Program-made: the position numbers and the translations under genes
Notes under the pieces: model-generated
Database searches by the model: none
Told to the model about the DNA's origin: nothing
Seen by the model: only the letters and a program-made list of their open reading frames with translations
Part shown: in pieces, positions 21,650 to 29,957 of the stretch
How positions within the stretch are numbered: position 1 is the first letter of the stretch
Layout: every line of letters starts with the position of its first letter
From: an uncultured Eubacteriales bacterium
GTDB lineage: Bacteria; Bacillota; Clostridia; Peptostreptococcales; Anaerovoracaceae
DNA length: 60,731 bases
Assembly (NCBI GenBank): GCA_902796965.1
Contig: CADBRA010000047.1
Span: 1 to 60,731, forward strand
Direction of reading: 5' to 3'

Positions 21650-22834
21650 ATGGATCCAGCAGACACAGTTACAAAAGAGGAATTTCTTGATTCATTATTT
21701 AAAATATGGAAGCCAGAACCTCAGGTAGAGATGCTCCCTGTCGAAAAAGCTGAAGGCAGGATACTTGCCGAGGATCAGTACGCACAATACGACCTGCCTG
21801 TATACCGTGCGTCATCGTTTGACGGCATCGCTGTCAAATCAGCTGACTTTGCCAGCGGAATGCCCGATACTTCAAAATGGAAGCAGGGCATAGATTTCGT
21901 ACGCGCCGACACAGGTGATGATTTTGATGACTCTTACGATGCCGTAATAATGATCGAACAAGTCGACATCCACCATGATCAGGGAATTGACATTCATCTC
22001 AGGCCTGATCAGAAAATCATACCGGGCTTCAACGTACGCCCGGCAGGTTCCCAGCTGGCCAGAGGGACGATCACAGCATATAAAGGCTTCACGCTCAATC
22101 CGATCAGTATTTCCTCAATTATACACGGTGGAGTTTCAGAAGTCCCTGTAATAAAGAGACCTCGTGTCGGCTACATACCCACAGGCAGCGAACTCATTCC
22201 TGCAGGAACTGCCCCGAAGCGCGGACAGAACATCAATTCAAATGCGTCCATGATCGAAGGGCTTATAAAGATATTCGGCGGAGTTCCGACAATCTATGAC
22301 ATCGTGCCTGATAACATGCAGCTGCTGTCAGACACACTCGACAAAGCGATCGAAGAAAACGACATCGTGCTCATGAGCGGCGGTTCGTCGAAGGGCGAAG
22401 AAGACTTCACCACAAGACTGTTCGAAAAGCACAGCAGACTTCTGACTCACTGGGTAAAATCAGTGCCGGGCCGTCCTATGAGCATAGCGATAGACGGTAA
22501 CAAACCTCTGATCAATCTTTCCGGCCCGTCAGTCGCTGCTTTGAACGGAATGCTCTGGTGCGTAAATGCCGTTATTGCAAAATTCATGGGAACAAAACCT
22601 TATAAATTTCCTGTTGAAAAAGCAGTGCTCACAGAAGATTTCAAAGGACCAGGATTCATGGAAATGCTGCGGATGTATGTCCTTCACAGAGACGAAAACG
22701 GTGTTCTCCACGCAAGATCAGCCGACAGATCTCTCGCGGCAAACGGCTTTTACATTTCGGCGATAGGCGAAAAGGAGATACCGGCCGGCAGCACGATCGA
22801 TGTGTGCCTGCTCTGTCCTGCTTCAGAATATTAA
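21650..22834 (+). CDS. moeA: Molybdopterin molybdotransferase MoeA
   Basis: MoeA inserts molybdate into adenylylated molybdopterin. The 394 residues show VEKAEGRILAEDQYAQYDLPVYRASSFDGIAVKS (domain III/I), the central segment IPTGSELIPAG and the signature MSGGSSKGEEDFT. The later GKPxxxLPG element appears as NKPLINLSGPSVAA, slightly altered. AAAAGGAG is the ribosome binding site. No other molybdenum cofactor genes are in the window, which is unusual for moeA; a related role with another substrate cannot be excluded. Confidence 0.88.
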   Translation: MDPADTVTKEEFLDSLFKIWKPEPQVEMLPVEKAEGRILAEDQYAQYDLPVYRASSFDGIAVKSADFASGMPDTSKWKQGIDFVRADTGDDFDDSYDAVIMIEQVDIHHDQGIDIHLRPDQKIIPGFNVRPAGSQLARGTITAYKGFTLNPISISSIIHGGVSEVPVIKRPRVGYIPTGSELIPAGTAPKRGQNINSNASMIEGLIKIFGGVPTIYDIVPDNMQLLSDTLDKAIEENDIVLMSGGSSKGEEDFTTRLFEKHSRLLTHWVKSVPGRPMSIAIDGNKPLINLSGPSVAALNGMLWCVNAVIAKFMGTKPYKFPVEKAVLTEDFKGPGFMEMLRMYVLHRDENGVLHARSADRSLAANGFYISAIGEKEIPAGSTIDVCLLCPASEY

Positions 22835-22866
22835 TTCACATCGCGCAGCTGTACAGCAAATCAATA

Positions 22867-22895
22867 TTGTCACACAATACAAATGCGAGTAAAAT
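22867..22895 (+). promoter_or_regulatory. Predicted promoter for ppaC
   Basis: TTGTCA (22867-22872), a 17-base spacer and TAAAAT (22890-22895) lie 53 bases before the ppaC start, giving ppaC its own promoter after moeA. Confidence 0.6.
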
Positions 22896-22948
22896 TAATT
22901 CGGCAGTAACAACTGTTATTTGAAATTATTCAGGAGGACAGACAATAA

Positions 22949-23869
22949 ATGATTTACGTTACAGGTCATAAAAATCCGGATACAGATTCCATTTGTTCCG
23001 CTATCGGATATGCTGAATTTAAAAAGGCACTTACCGGCGAAGAATACGTTCCTGCAAGAGCAGGTAATCTCAACCCTGAGACAGAATTCGTTCTCAAGCG
23101 CTTCGGTCTTGATGCTCCGGAACTCATCTCAAACGCCGCTGGCAAAGACGTGATCCTTGTCGATCACAACGAAGTGGCACAGGCTGCTGACGATATCGAA
23201 AGCGCTCACATCATAGAGATCCTCGACCATCACAAGATCGGCGACGTACAAACAAAGGAGCCTATCTATTTCAGAGCCATGCCTGTCGGCTGCACAGCGA
23301 CCATCGTTTATCTTCACTACAAAGAGAACAATATCGAATTCAAGCCTGCAGCTGCCGGAGCACTCTGTTCCGCGATTCTTTCCGATACACTCGCGTTCCG
23401 TTCGCCTACATGCACAGACCTCGACCGCGAAGCCGCTGAAGCATACGCAAAAGTGGCCGGAATCGAAGATATCCAGGCATACGCAAAGGAGATGTTCAAG
23501 GCAGGCAGTGAGCTGGCCGGCAAATCACCTAAAGAGATCCTCTATATGGACTTCAAGAAGTTCACAGCGGGAAATACCACCTACGGAGTTGGACAGGTCA
23601 CATCGATGGACGAAGATGAACTCAAAGAACTTGCAAAGACCATGAACGACTATCTCCACGAATCATTCAGCGAGCACGGCGTAGACATGATTTTCCTGCT
23701 CCTCACAAACATACTCGACGAATCGAGCGAGCTCATCTACGCAGGCGAAGGTGCTGACGAAGTCGTAAAAAAGGCCTTCACATCTTCAGAAGCAGACCGC
23801 ACTTATCTCAAGGGAGTCGTTTCAAGAAAGAAGCAGGTAATCCCGCCTCTCACAGAAGCTCTTTCATAG
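22949..23869 (+). CDS. ppaC: Manganese-dependent inorganic pyrophosphatase (family II)
   Basis: Hydrolyses pyrophosphate released in biosynthesis. The 306-residue DHH protein has the metal ligands in GHKNPDTDSICSAIGYAEF, VDHNE and ILDHHKIGD, and the C-terminal substrate motif SRKKQVIPPL. AGGAGG precedes the ATG. It has its own promoter and a strong terminator, so it appears monocistronic. Confidence 0.96.
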   Translation: MIYVTGHKNPDTDSICSAIGYAEFKKALTGEEYVPARAGNLNPETEFVLKRFGLDAPELISNAAGKDVILVDHNEVAQAADDIESAHIIEILDHHKIGDVQTKEPIYFRAMPVGCTATIVYLHYKENNIEFKPAAAGALCSAILSDTLAFRSPTCTDLDREAAEAYAKVAGIEDIQAYAKEMFKAGSELAGKSPKEILYMDFKKFTAGNTTYGVGQVTSMDEDELKELAKTMNDYLHESFSEHGVDMIFLLLTNILDESSELIYAGEGADEVVKKAFTSSEADRTYLKGVVSRKKQVIPPLTEALS

Positions 23870-23954
23870 CATAAAAACTAGCTGACTCACGCGACCTCCG
23901 TCCGCAGCCGGCATGCGCAAAAGCAGCAGCATGCCATAATTAAAGCGATATTTA

Positions 23955-23992
23955 AATGAGTGTGAAAAAAATTTTTTCACACTCATTTTTTC
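23955..23992 (+). terminator. Terminator of ppaC
   Basis: Positions 23955-23970 (AATGAGTGTGAAAAAA) and 23972-23987 are perfectly complementary, followed by five Ts. It can work in both directions. Confidence 0.9.
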
Positions 23993-24068
23993 ATCCCTCA
24001 TTATTCTGCAGCTTATCGTTTACGAAATCACACCGCATCTGAATCACATTTTACCCATTATCTGCCAC

Positions 24069-24217
24069 TTCACAAGCGTCAAGCCAGCGTATTATAATTA
24101 AAGCAGGTACATCTTATGAATATGATTCATGTCTCTGAGAAAGACTTCAGATCCGGCTCGGCACCATCAGCATATATGATTGACAGTCCGCTTACATGCA
24201 TTCTGATCTCGCGCTGA
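24069..24217 (+). other. Promoter-like element followed by a 33-codon frame
   Basis: TTCACA (24069-24074), an 18-base spacer and TATAAT (24093-24098) form a good plus-strand promoter. It is followed by a 33-codon frame (24116-24217, starting MNMIHVSEKDF) with a weak AGCAGG upstream. Transcription here would run antisense into the end of ylmH. Whether a peptide is made is unknown. Confidence 0.3.
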
Positions 24218-24246
24218 TCCAGTTCTGTACGCGCCATAGCATTGCG

Positions 24247-25035
24247 CTACCTGTATCTGACGATCGTAACATGAATCCTGTTTTTGGAGGTCATGCGTCC
24301 GATCTCGCTGAGAATAGCTTTGCCCTTGTGGCGAAGCACGATACGTGCTCCAGCGTCAATCTGATGATCAGGCTTAGACATCTCTATTCCGTCCACAAAA
24401 ACCAATCCGCTTCTGACAGCCTCTGCCGCGCTGCTCCGCGATATACCGAATGCTGCCGAAAGCAGATTATCGAGTCTGAGTGATGCCACACTCACGTTAC
24501 GCTCTTCAAAGTGCTGCTCGGGAACAACAAGATCCGGAATCCCGGTCTGAACCGCTGACAGACTGCTGCGTCCTGCACTCGTCATATTCATCTCTATGAA
24601 ATCTGCGATGCTGTGTAGCACAATTGCGTCTGCGCCTTTGCTGTTTACGAGTATATCTCCGGTAACATCACGCCTTATCCCCAATCCCATCAGCGCGCCC
24701 AGATAATCGCGGTGAGTCAGTTCCTTTCCTACTTTTCCATGAGTAAAGCGTATCAACGTGAGCGGATCATCTTCTGGATTAGCCCTGAAATAGTCTTCAG
24801 GACTGTCAGTCCCGATATATTCCGGCAGAAAAACAGCTATTGTACGCTCTGCTTCACTGTAGCCTCCGTAAAACCCGTATCTTCTGAATCCTGTATCTCT
24901 TATAACCGACTCTGCCAGGCTTCTCTGATGAAGATCCATGAACTCGGTGTATGTTATCATGTACTTGTTTTCACACGCGCCGATCTGATCTGCGATGCGT
25001 GCGGCTAATATTTTCTCATCTTTTCTGTTATCCAT
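24247..25035 (-). CDS. YlmH family RNA-binding protein (S4 domain)
   Basis: An S4-domain protein of about 262 residues. In Bacillus, YlmH/RqcP helps ribosome quality control. The N-terminal part contains YTEFMDLHQRSLAE and the conserved RFTHGKVGKELTHRDYLGALMGLGIRRDVTGDI. The S4 domain is SLRLDNLLSAAFGISRSSAAEAVRSGLVFVDG. I chose ATG 25035 (MDNRKDEK), which has a G-rich stretch 4 bases upstream; an ATG at 25086 adds 17 residues unlike the family. Unlike the usual setting, it is not in a division gene cluster here. Confidence 0.9.
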   Translation of the reverse strand: MDNRKDEKILAARIADQIGACENKYMITYTEFMDLHQRSLAESVIRDTGFRRYGFYGGYSEAERTIAVFLPEYIGTDSPEDYFRANPEDDPLTLIRFTHGKVGKELTHRDYLGALMGLGIRRDVTGDILVNSKGADAIVLHSIADFIEMNMTSAGRSSLSAVQTGIPDLVVPEQHFEERNVSVASLRLDNLLSAAFGISRSSAAEAVRSGLVFVDGIEMSKPDHQIDAGARIVLRHKGKAILSEIGRMTSKNRIHVTIVRYR

Positions 25036-25108
25036 AAAACCCCCCGTTCCTGAACTGCTGCAGTGAATCTGCGTTCGACAATTCATCCCGCAGTCGGATA
25101 TTGAGCCG

Positions 25109-25136
25109 TTGACAGTGGAAAAATGTGTGTTATTCT
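25109..25136 (+). promoter_or_regulatory. Predicted promoter for panE
   Basis: TTGACA (25109-25114), a 16-base spacer and TATTCT (25131-25136) lie 80 bases upstream of the panE start. Confidence 0.6.
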
Positions 25137-25215
25137 ATTAATAAAAGAAGTAAATAAATCCCATACCGGAATTACAGTTTGCATTCTGATCAGATATTCA
25201 GGAGGATCGACAGAA

Positions 25216-26145
25216 ATGAAGATATCAATTCTCGGAACAGGAGCAATGGGGTCTCTTTTTGCTGCAGCTCTTGCTGCAGACCCTTCTAACGATGTTCTCT
25301 GCATCACTTATTCGTCCGAACACTCAGACTGCATAAATGAAAAGGGAATCACAATTCATGAAAAAGACGGTTCGATGACGCATATTGATAATATACGTGC
25401 CGTCACGGACACATCAGATGAACGTCCCGCCGATTTAGTTATCGTACTTGTAAAATCATATTCCACAGATCAGGCTGTAAAAACACATTCTGAAATATTC
25501 GGGCCGGATACCACCGTGCTCACGCTTCAAAACGGCTATGGCAATCACGTCCCTCTGCTTGAATTTGCCGATGAATCGCAGATTCTGCTTGGCACAACAG
25601 CTCATGGAATGAATATCCGGAATACCGGCGAAATAATCCATGCCGGCAGCGGTATTACAACAATAGGTACTCTAAAACCTGACAGCATCCCCGCTCAGAA
25701 ACGTCTCAACGAGACAAAGAATTTGCTCGAAAAAGCCGGTTTCCGTACTTCAATTTCCACGGACGTATTAGATGCCATATTCCGCAAACTATTCGTTAAC
25801 ACATCAATAAACGCGCTCTGCGCACTAAATGATAAACCGAATAAATACATAGTCAAAGATCCTGATATGAACCGGCAGTCACGCCGTCTCGTCGACGAAG
25901 CCGTAAGGACTGTTAATTTGCTCGGCCGTTCTTATGACCCTGATATAATCATCGCAGATGCCCATCACGTAGCCGAGCTCACCGGGGACAACATCTGTTC
26001 AATGCTCGCTGACGTACGGCGTCACCGTCCTACTGAAATCAGAGCCATCAATGGTGCGATAGTTTCCATGGCCGAAAAGGCCGGATTCGATGCACCGCTC
26101 AACCGCGCTATCGTCAGCGAAGTCGAAAACAGGTTTCCGTACTGA
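25216..26145 (+). CDS. panE: 2-dehydropantoate 2-reductase
   Basis: Reduces ketopantoate to pantoate with NADPH for coenzyme A synthesis. The 309 residues open with the Rossmann motif ISILGTGAMGSLFAAAL. The catalytic lysine helix is FRKLFVNTSINALCAL, and the C-terminal KPA-like end is present as EIRAINGAIVSMAEKAG. I chose ATG 25216 because AGGAGGAT lies just upstream; the open frame extends 31 codons further without a start signal. Other members of this family reduce other 2-keto acids, so substrate identity is probable, not certain. Confidence 0.9.
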   Translation: MKISILGTGAMGSLFAAALAADPSNDVLCITYSSEHSDCINEKGITIHEKDGSMTHIDNIRAVTDTSDERPADLVIVLVKSYSTDQAVKTHSEIFGPDTTVLTLQNGYGNHVPLLEFADESQILLGTTAHGMNIRNTGEIIHAGSGITTIGTLKPDSIPAQKRLNETKNLLEKAGFRTSISTDVLDAIFRKLFVNTSINALCALNDKPNKYIVKDPDMNRQSRRLVDEAVRTVNLLGRSYDPDIIIADAHHVAELTGDNICSMLADVRRHRPTEIRAINGAIVSMAEKAGFDAPLNRAIVSEVENRFPY

Positions 26146-26319
26146 TATACTGCACTTTACGGCAGCTTTGAACCGCAGTACAGGCACTAACTGTCTCGAG
26201 ATCAGGCGTACGATAGGTTCCCGGCTTTCAGAGAGTTCTATGCTTTCAGTTGCGGCAGCATGATGGCAGCGCTTTTACGGAAAATATCCAAAAATGCACA
26301 TAGAGTTATACAATATGCC

Positions 26320-26356
26320 AAAAGCCGCTGCGTAACACCGCGGCGGCTTTTGTAAC
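26320..26356. terminator. Bidirectional terminator after panE
   Basis: AAAAGCCGC (26320-26328) pairs with GCGGCTTTT (26343-26351), with an inner GCG/CGC pair set. It lies between convergent genes. Confidence 0.88.
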
Positions 26357-26384
26357 TGCTTAAAACACCTGATTCCGTAAAATT

Positions 26385-26576
26385 TTAAAGGCCCTCTTCT
26401 CTCAGCACTCCGTCCCACATGCAGTATCTGCACGATCCCGGACAATTTCTCGGATCATGATATGGATTATAGTAGTTAGGACAGATATTGTTTGTTTCTT
26501 TCGGAAGTCTGTGAAACTGCGCGAATTTCTTATTAAGCAGTTCCTTTTCCTCCGGTGTTAGATCCTCCAGTTTCAT
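26385..26576 (-). CDS. Small four-cysteine protein of unknown function
   Basis: A 63-residue protein. The start has AGGAGG 7 bases upstream, so it is probably real. The N-terminus MKLEDLTPEEKELLNKKF is charged; the C-terminal half carries four cysteines in ICPNYYNPYH, NCPGSC and RYCMW. The spacing could bind zinc or an iron-sulfur cluster, but no family is recognised. It lies about 100 bases downstream of the ArsR-type gene on the same strand. Confidence 0.65.
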   Translation of the reverse strand: MKLEDLTPEEKELLNKKFAQFHRLPKETNNICPNYYNPYHDPRNCPGSCRYCMWDGVLREEGL

Positions 26577-26676
26577 CTGACAGCCTCCTGATTGATCTTA
26601 ATTTTTAATAACGACAGTTAACGAAACTGATTCATATCTGATGCGAAAACAAAGCTGCTTGTTTCTGCACGGCACC

Positions 26677-27000
26677 TCAGCTTTCGTCCAGCTTGTTTAT
26701 TGCCTTGAAGTATCTGCCCAGCAGACCAACGTTGGCAAAATAATATGAAAATCTATCTTTTTTATTTACCTGCACAAGATTTGATTTTTCAAGTCTCTTG
26801 ATATGCTGAGAAATCGTCGCCTGGGAATAGTCAAACTCCGCAACCACATCCTTGTTGCATACAGGCGTCCTCTCGATATTTCTGTGCATAATAAATCTGA
26901 ATATCTTTACGCGTGCCGGATGCGCAAGCGCATCTGATACATTTGCGATAAGCAGTATATCCTCTTCCTGAAGATCGTCGCTTTCTTTACGTAATCTCAT
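26677..27000 (-). CDS. ArsR-family winged-helix transcriptional regulator
   Basis: A repressor-type protein of about 107 residues. It shows IANVSDALAHPARVKIFRFI, typical of ArsR, and the recognition helix region FDYSQATISQHIKRLEKSNLV followed by the wing KKDRFSYYF. The common metal-binding CxC motif of the alpha-3 helix is absent, so it may not sense metal. I chose ATG 27000 with GGAG 5 bases upstream; the frame continues to a GTG at 27066. It follows an acidic unknown gene, possibly in one operon. Confidence 0.82.
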   Translation of the reverse strand: MRLRKESDDLQEEDILLIANVSDALAHPARVKIFRFIMHRNIERTPVCNKDVVAEFDYSQATISQHIKRLEKSNLVQVNKKDRFSYYFANVGLLGRYFKAINKLDES

Positions 27001-27071
27001 AAATGCTCCAAAACTGTCTGCAGCTACGCACATAAATAAGTAATGCAGCCCGCAGGCATATACCACCTTTT

Positions 27072-27452
27072 TTAATATTCGTAATACTCAGGCGGTACGT
27101 CAACTTTCTGAATTTCAGGATCATAATCGAAATTTCCTACGATATAATCCTCGTGTCCTTCAACATGCTCATATCCCTTTTCCAGAACATATTTGACAGG
27201 AATGGCTATCTCATAGGCATCGAGATCATTTTCATCAAAGGCCTCCTGAAGATAATTCCTGGGGATGATCATTAAAATGTGACCTTCCCGCGCAAAACAA
27301 TAATGGAACGGCTTTAAATCCTCAGGCAGATCTCCAGGATACTCTTCGTCGAGCGTAATTGGCTGAAGATCATATACGCTTCTTCTAATATGCTTTGTTT
27401 CCTTTAATGTCTCGAAATCATACGGCATATCTTCTTCTCTGATCGTACTCAT
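27072..27452 (-). CDS. Acidic hypothetical protein
   Basis: A protein of 126 residues, rich in Asp, Glu, Tyr and Pro, with no recognised domain. GGAGG lies upstream of the ATG. Segments such as RRSVYDLQPITLDEEYPGD and EGHILMIIPRNYLQEAFDE suggest a small globular cytoplasmic protein. It ends close to the start region of the ArsR-type regulator, so the two are probably co-transcribed. Confidence 0.6.
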   Translation of the reverse strand: MSTIREEDMPYDFETLKETKHIRRSVYDLQPITLDEEYPGDLPEDLKPFHYCFAREGHILMIIPRNYLQEAFDENDLDAYEIAIPVKYVLEKGYEHVEGHEDYIVGNFDYDPEIQKVDVPPEYYEY

Positions 27453-27783
27453 ATGAATCCTCCATATAATAATATTCAGACCGATCTTTGTGAACTAAAC
27501 TGCCCATGACCTAAAGGTAATGGGCTTTCTAAGACGCGCTTATGCACAGCTGTTTAAGAAAATTGGCTAAATCTCCATCTGTTGCAAAGCAGTCCTTATT
27601 CTTACAGGCGCATCCACTGCATCTCTATCATATAGGATACGCATATCCACAACGCTGCTTTTCAAGCCATTCATCACACAACCTGAAAGCAGTGCGTTTT
27701 CTGGCTGATTATTTATAAAACTTTATCTATTATATATCAAACAAAAACTAATTTCCACAATGTTACACGCATGTGATGCCGTG
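27453..27783. other. Intergenic region with a hairpin and a 35-codon frame
   Basis: About 330 bases. A hairpin GCCCATGACC/GGTAATGGGC (one mismatch) lies at 27502-27525. A minus-strand frame of 35 codons (27567-27674, MNGLKSSVVDMRILYDRDAV...) uses coding-like codons but has only a weak ribosome binding site and no known relative. It may be a remnant. Confidence 0.35.
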
Positions 27784-28317
27784 TCATCCTTCGGTTTCGT
27801 CTTTATCTTCATCTTTTTTACTACCTGCAGCGATTTCGTCGGCAGATATCGTATTTTTCTGAAGTTCTCTGCGAAGATACTCCTCAAGATCTGCTACCAG
27901 AACAGGACCTTCGCCTTCTTCATCAAAATGTGCATCTTCATCGCTGTCATCAGACAGAAAAAGTTCGCTGCATCTTCTCTGAAACGATTCGTATTCGTCT
28001 TCTTCTTTTTCCAGTTCGATCATCACGTCGCTTCCAGGCATCAGTGCCTGATCTATGAGATCAGGAACCATGTCAAGCACGCTTTTATCTATTGAATTTA
28101 CGACGTAGCTGACCATCTTTCTGTTATTCATATTTTCTTTATATTCGTCGCTTGCCTTGTAATGCTCCAGTATCTGCCTCTCGATTTCGAAATGCGCATC
28201 TGCGGCGAATTCACTGAGTGTATCGAGGAAATTATCAAGCCTTCCCGTACTTATCAGCCTCTCCAGAAACGCCGGATTAACTTTAGCCAGACTTGTATAT
28301 GCCATGTCTCTATACAT
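27784..28317 (-). CDS. Acidic hypothetical protein
   Basis: A protein of about 177 residues, not recognised. The N-terminal part (MAYTSLAKVNPAFLERLISTGRLDNFLDTLSEFAADAH) is helical; the C-terminus is very acidic with a charged tail KKDEDKDETEG. I chose ATG 28317 because AGGAGG lies 9 bases upstream; the open frame starts 6 codons earlier inside that site. It follows pgeF on the same strand by about 50 bases. Confidence 0.65.
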   Translation of the reverse strand: MYRDMAYTSLAKVNPAFLERLISTGRLDNFLDTLSEFAADAHFEIERQILEHYKASDEYKENMNNRKMVSYVVNSIDKSVLDMVPDLIDQALMPGSDVMIELEKEEDEYESFQRRCSELFLSDDSDEDAHFDEEGEGPVLVADLEEYLRRELQKNTISADEIAAGSKKDEDKDETEG

Positions 28318-28368
28318 TTTCCAGCACCTCCTCATGAATATTTTTTACCACCAGCCGGCGTTATGCAA

Positions 28369-29196
28369 TCACACGAGACTCATGAACGCGCCGAGATTAC
28401 CCCTCTTCCCGCCGCTTGCCCTGTGTGAAAACAGAAGATCATGATTGCAGCACGTGCATACTCCTGATAAAGTTATATTCTCGGGCAGCACGCCCGCTTC
28501 TTCAAGTATTATTTCATTTGTCCTGTTGAGATCGAGATGATATTTTCCGTTGTGATCATCTCTGATTATTTCGTCTTTGTGATTGCGGAATTCATCTGCA
28601 AACTTCGATGCCACATCACTGCTGATCTCATAGCAGTTCACGCATATGCACGGTCCGACTGCACATATGAGATCTGCTGGGTCCGTGCCGAATTCTCTGC
28701 TCATCATCTCTATGGTGACTTTTCCCATGCGTCCGACAGTGCCCCGCCATCCTGAATGACTAAGGCCTATTGCTTTATGGACCGGATCGACAAAATACAG
28801 AGGCACGCAGTCCGCAAAAAACGCACTGAGCATTATTCCCGGAACATCCGTGACAAGACCATCTGTGTCAGTGAAGTTTCTCTCTTTTGTCAGGCCGCAG
28901 CCCGCATCTTCTTCATAAACTCTTCTGACATTTGTCGTATGTGTCTGATCTGTAAATACGAAATGATCCGGCTCTGTATCCAGAGCTTCCGCAACGCGTC
29001 TGAAATTTTCTCTGACGTCTGCCTCTCTGTCTCCGCGTGTAAAGCTCAGATTCAGCGATCGATATATTCCCTCACTGACTCCGCCAAGTCTCGTCGTAAA
29101 TCCATGCTTCACGATTCCTGTGTTTCTGAGCGATGGAAAGACAAGCAGCGGCAGGCTGGTTTCATATTCCATGTTTCCTATCGTTTCCTGTCTCAT
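28369..29196 (-). CDS. pgeF: Purine nucleoside phosphorylase/polyphenol oxidase family protein (YfiH/PgeF)
   Basis: A 275-residue protein of the YfiH/YlmD family, whose members act on purine nucleosides or correct peptidoglycan precursors. The metal-site residues are visible: His in FTDQTHTTNV, Cys in FFADCVPLYFVD and His in GLSHSGWRGTV. The C-terminal SGVCTCCNHDLLFSHRASGGKRGN is conserved. ATG 29196 has AAGGAGGAG upstream; the frame extends 19 codons further without support. The substrate in this organism is not known. Confidence 0.9.
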   Translation of the reverse strand: MRQETIGNMEYETSLPLLVFPSLRNTGIVKHGFTTRLGGVSEGIYRSLNLSFTRGDREADVRENFRRVAEALDTEPDHFVFTDQTHTTNVRRVYEEDAGCGLTKERNFTDTDGLVTDVPGIMLSAFFADCVPLYFVDPVHKAIGLSHSGWRGTVGRMGKVTIEMMSREFGTDPADLICAVGPCICVNCYEISSDVASKFADEFRNHKDEIIRDDHNGKYHLDLNRTNEIILEEAGVLPENITLSGVCTCCNHDLLFSHRASGGKRGNLGAFMSLV

Positions 29197-29310
29197 GCTT
29201 TTCTCCTCCTTTTTACTGCTCTCAATCCGCTGTATTTCATGAAAGCATATCACAGTTCTCTGGCAAATTCAATCGCGGCAGTATGCCGTGCCACATCTTT
29301 GATGCCAGCG

Positions 29311-29790
29311 CTACTTATGATATGCCTCGTTATGAATTATCTTGAAGCAGCGGTAAAGCTGCTCCTGCAGTATAATTCTCATCATCTGATGTGGAAATGT
29401 CATAGGTGAAAATGACAGGCGAAAATCGGCTCTCGAAATTACGTCCTGCGACAGTCCCAGGCTGCCACCTATTATAAATGCCACATCACTCGTACCTGAA
29501 GTCATGAGTCTGTCCAGCCGCGCCGCCAACTTCTCTGAATCAATCTCGGTCCCTCTGATATCCAGTGCTACGACGTACTGCTGCTTTTTTAACGCTTTGA
29601 GTATTTCTTCTCCTTCCTTATGTTTAACGGTTTCTTCATCAGCGGCCGAAGCATTTTCCGGCAGCCTTGATTCCTTTAATTCAGTGATTTTGAATCTGCA
29701 GAATCGTCCCAGGCGCTTCGCATACTCCGCGCTCGCATCTCTCCAGTATTTCTCTTTCAATTTTCCTATGCATATAATCTCTACGTTCAT
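29311..29790 (-). CDS. rlmH: 23S rRNA (pseudouridine1915-N3)-methyltransferase
   Basis: SPOUT-class methyltransferase acting on helix 69 of 23S rRNA in assembled 70S ribosomes. The 159 residues show the N-terminal CIGKLKEKYW, the SAM knot FIIGGSLGLSQDV and the C-terminal LSFSPMTFPHQMMRIILQEQLYR(C) element. GGTGGAG precedes the ATG. It lies downstream of htrA and walJ, the same order as in Bacillus (walJ-htrC-rlmH). Confidence 0.96.
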   Translation of the reverse strand: MNVEIICIGKLKEKYWRDASAEYAKRLGRFCRFKITELKESRLPENASAADEETVKHKEGEEILKALKKQQYVVALDIRGTEIDSEKLAARLDRLMTSGTSDVAFIIGGSLGLSQDVISRADFRLSFSPMTFPHQMMRIILQEQLYRCFKIIHNEAYHK

Positions 29791-29881
29791 TTTTCTCCAC
29801 CATATCGGCTTAAAATTGACCTGAAAGTGCGCAATTGCGCCCGGTCATATACTGCTGACGGACATAATAGTCCGCTGCACA

Positions 29882-29920
29882 ATAAAAACACCGTACCACA
29901 ATATTAACATTATGGTACGG
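29882..29920 (-). terminator. Terminator of htrA
   Basis: CCGTACCA (29891-29898) and TGGTACGG (29913-29920) pair. On the minus strand the stem is followed by a T-rich tract (29889-29882). It separates htrA from rlmH. Confidence 0.85.
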
Positions 29921-29957
29921 CGCATATACTTCTCAAGTCAATCGAATGATCATATTA

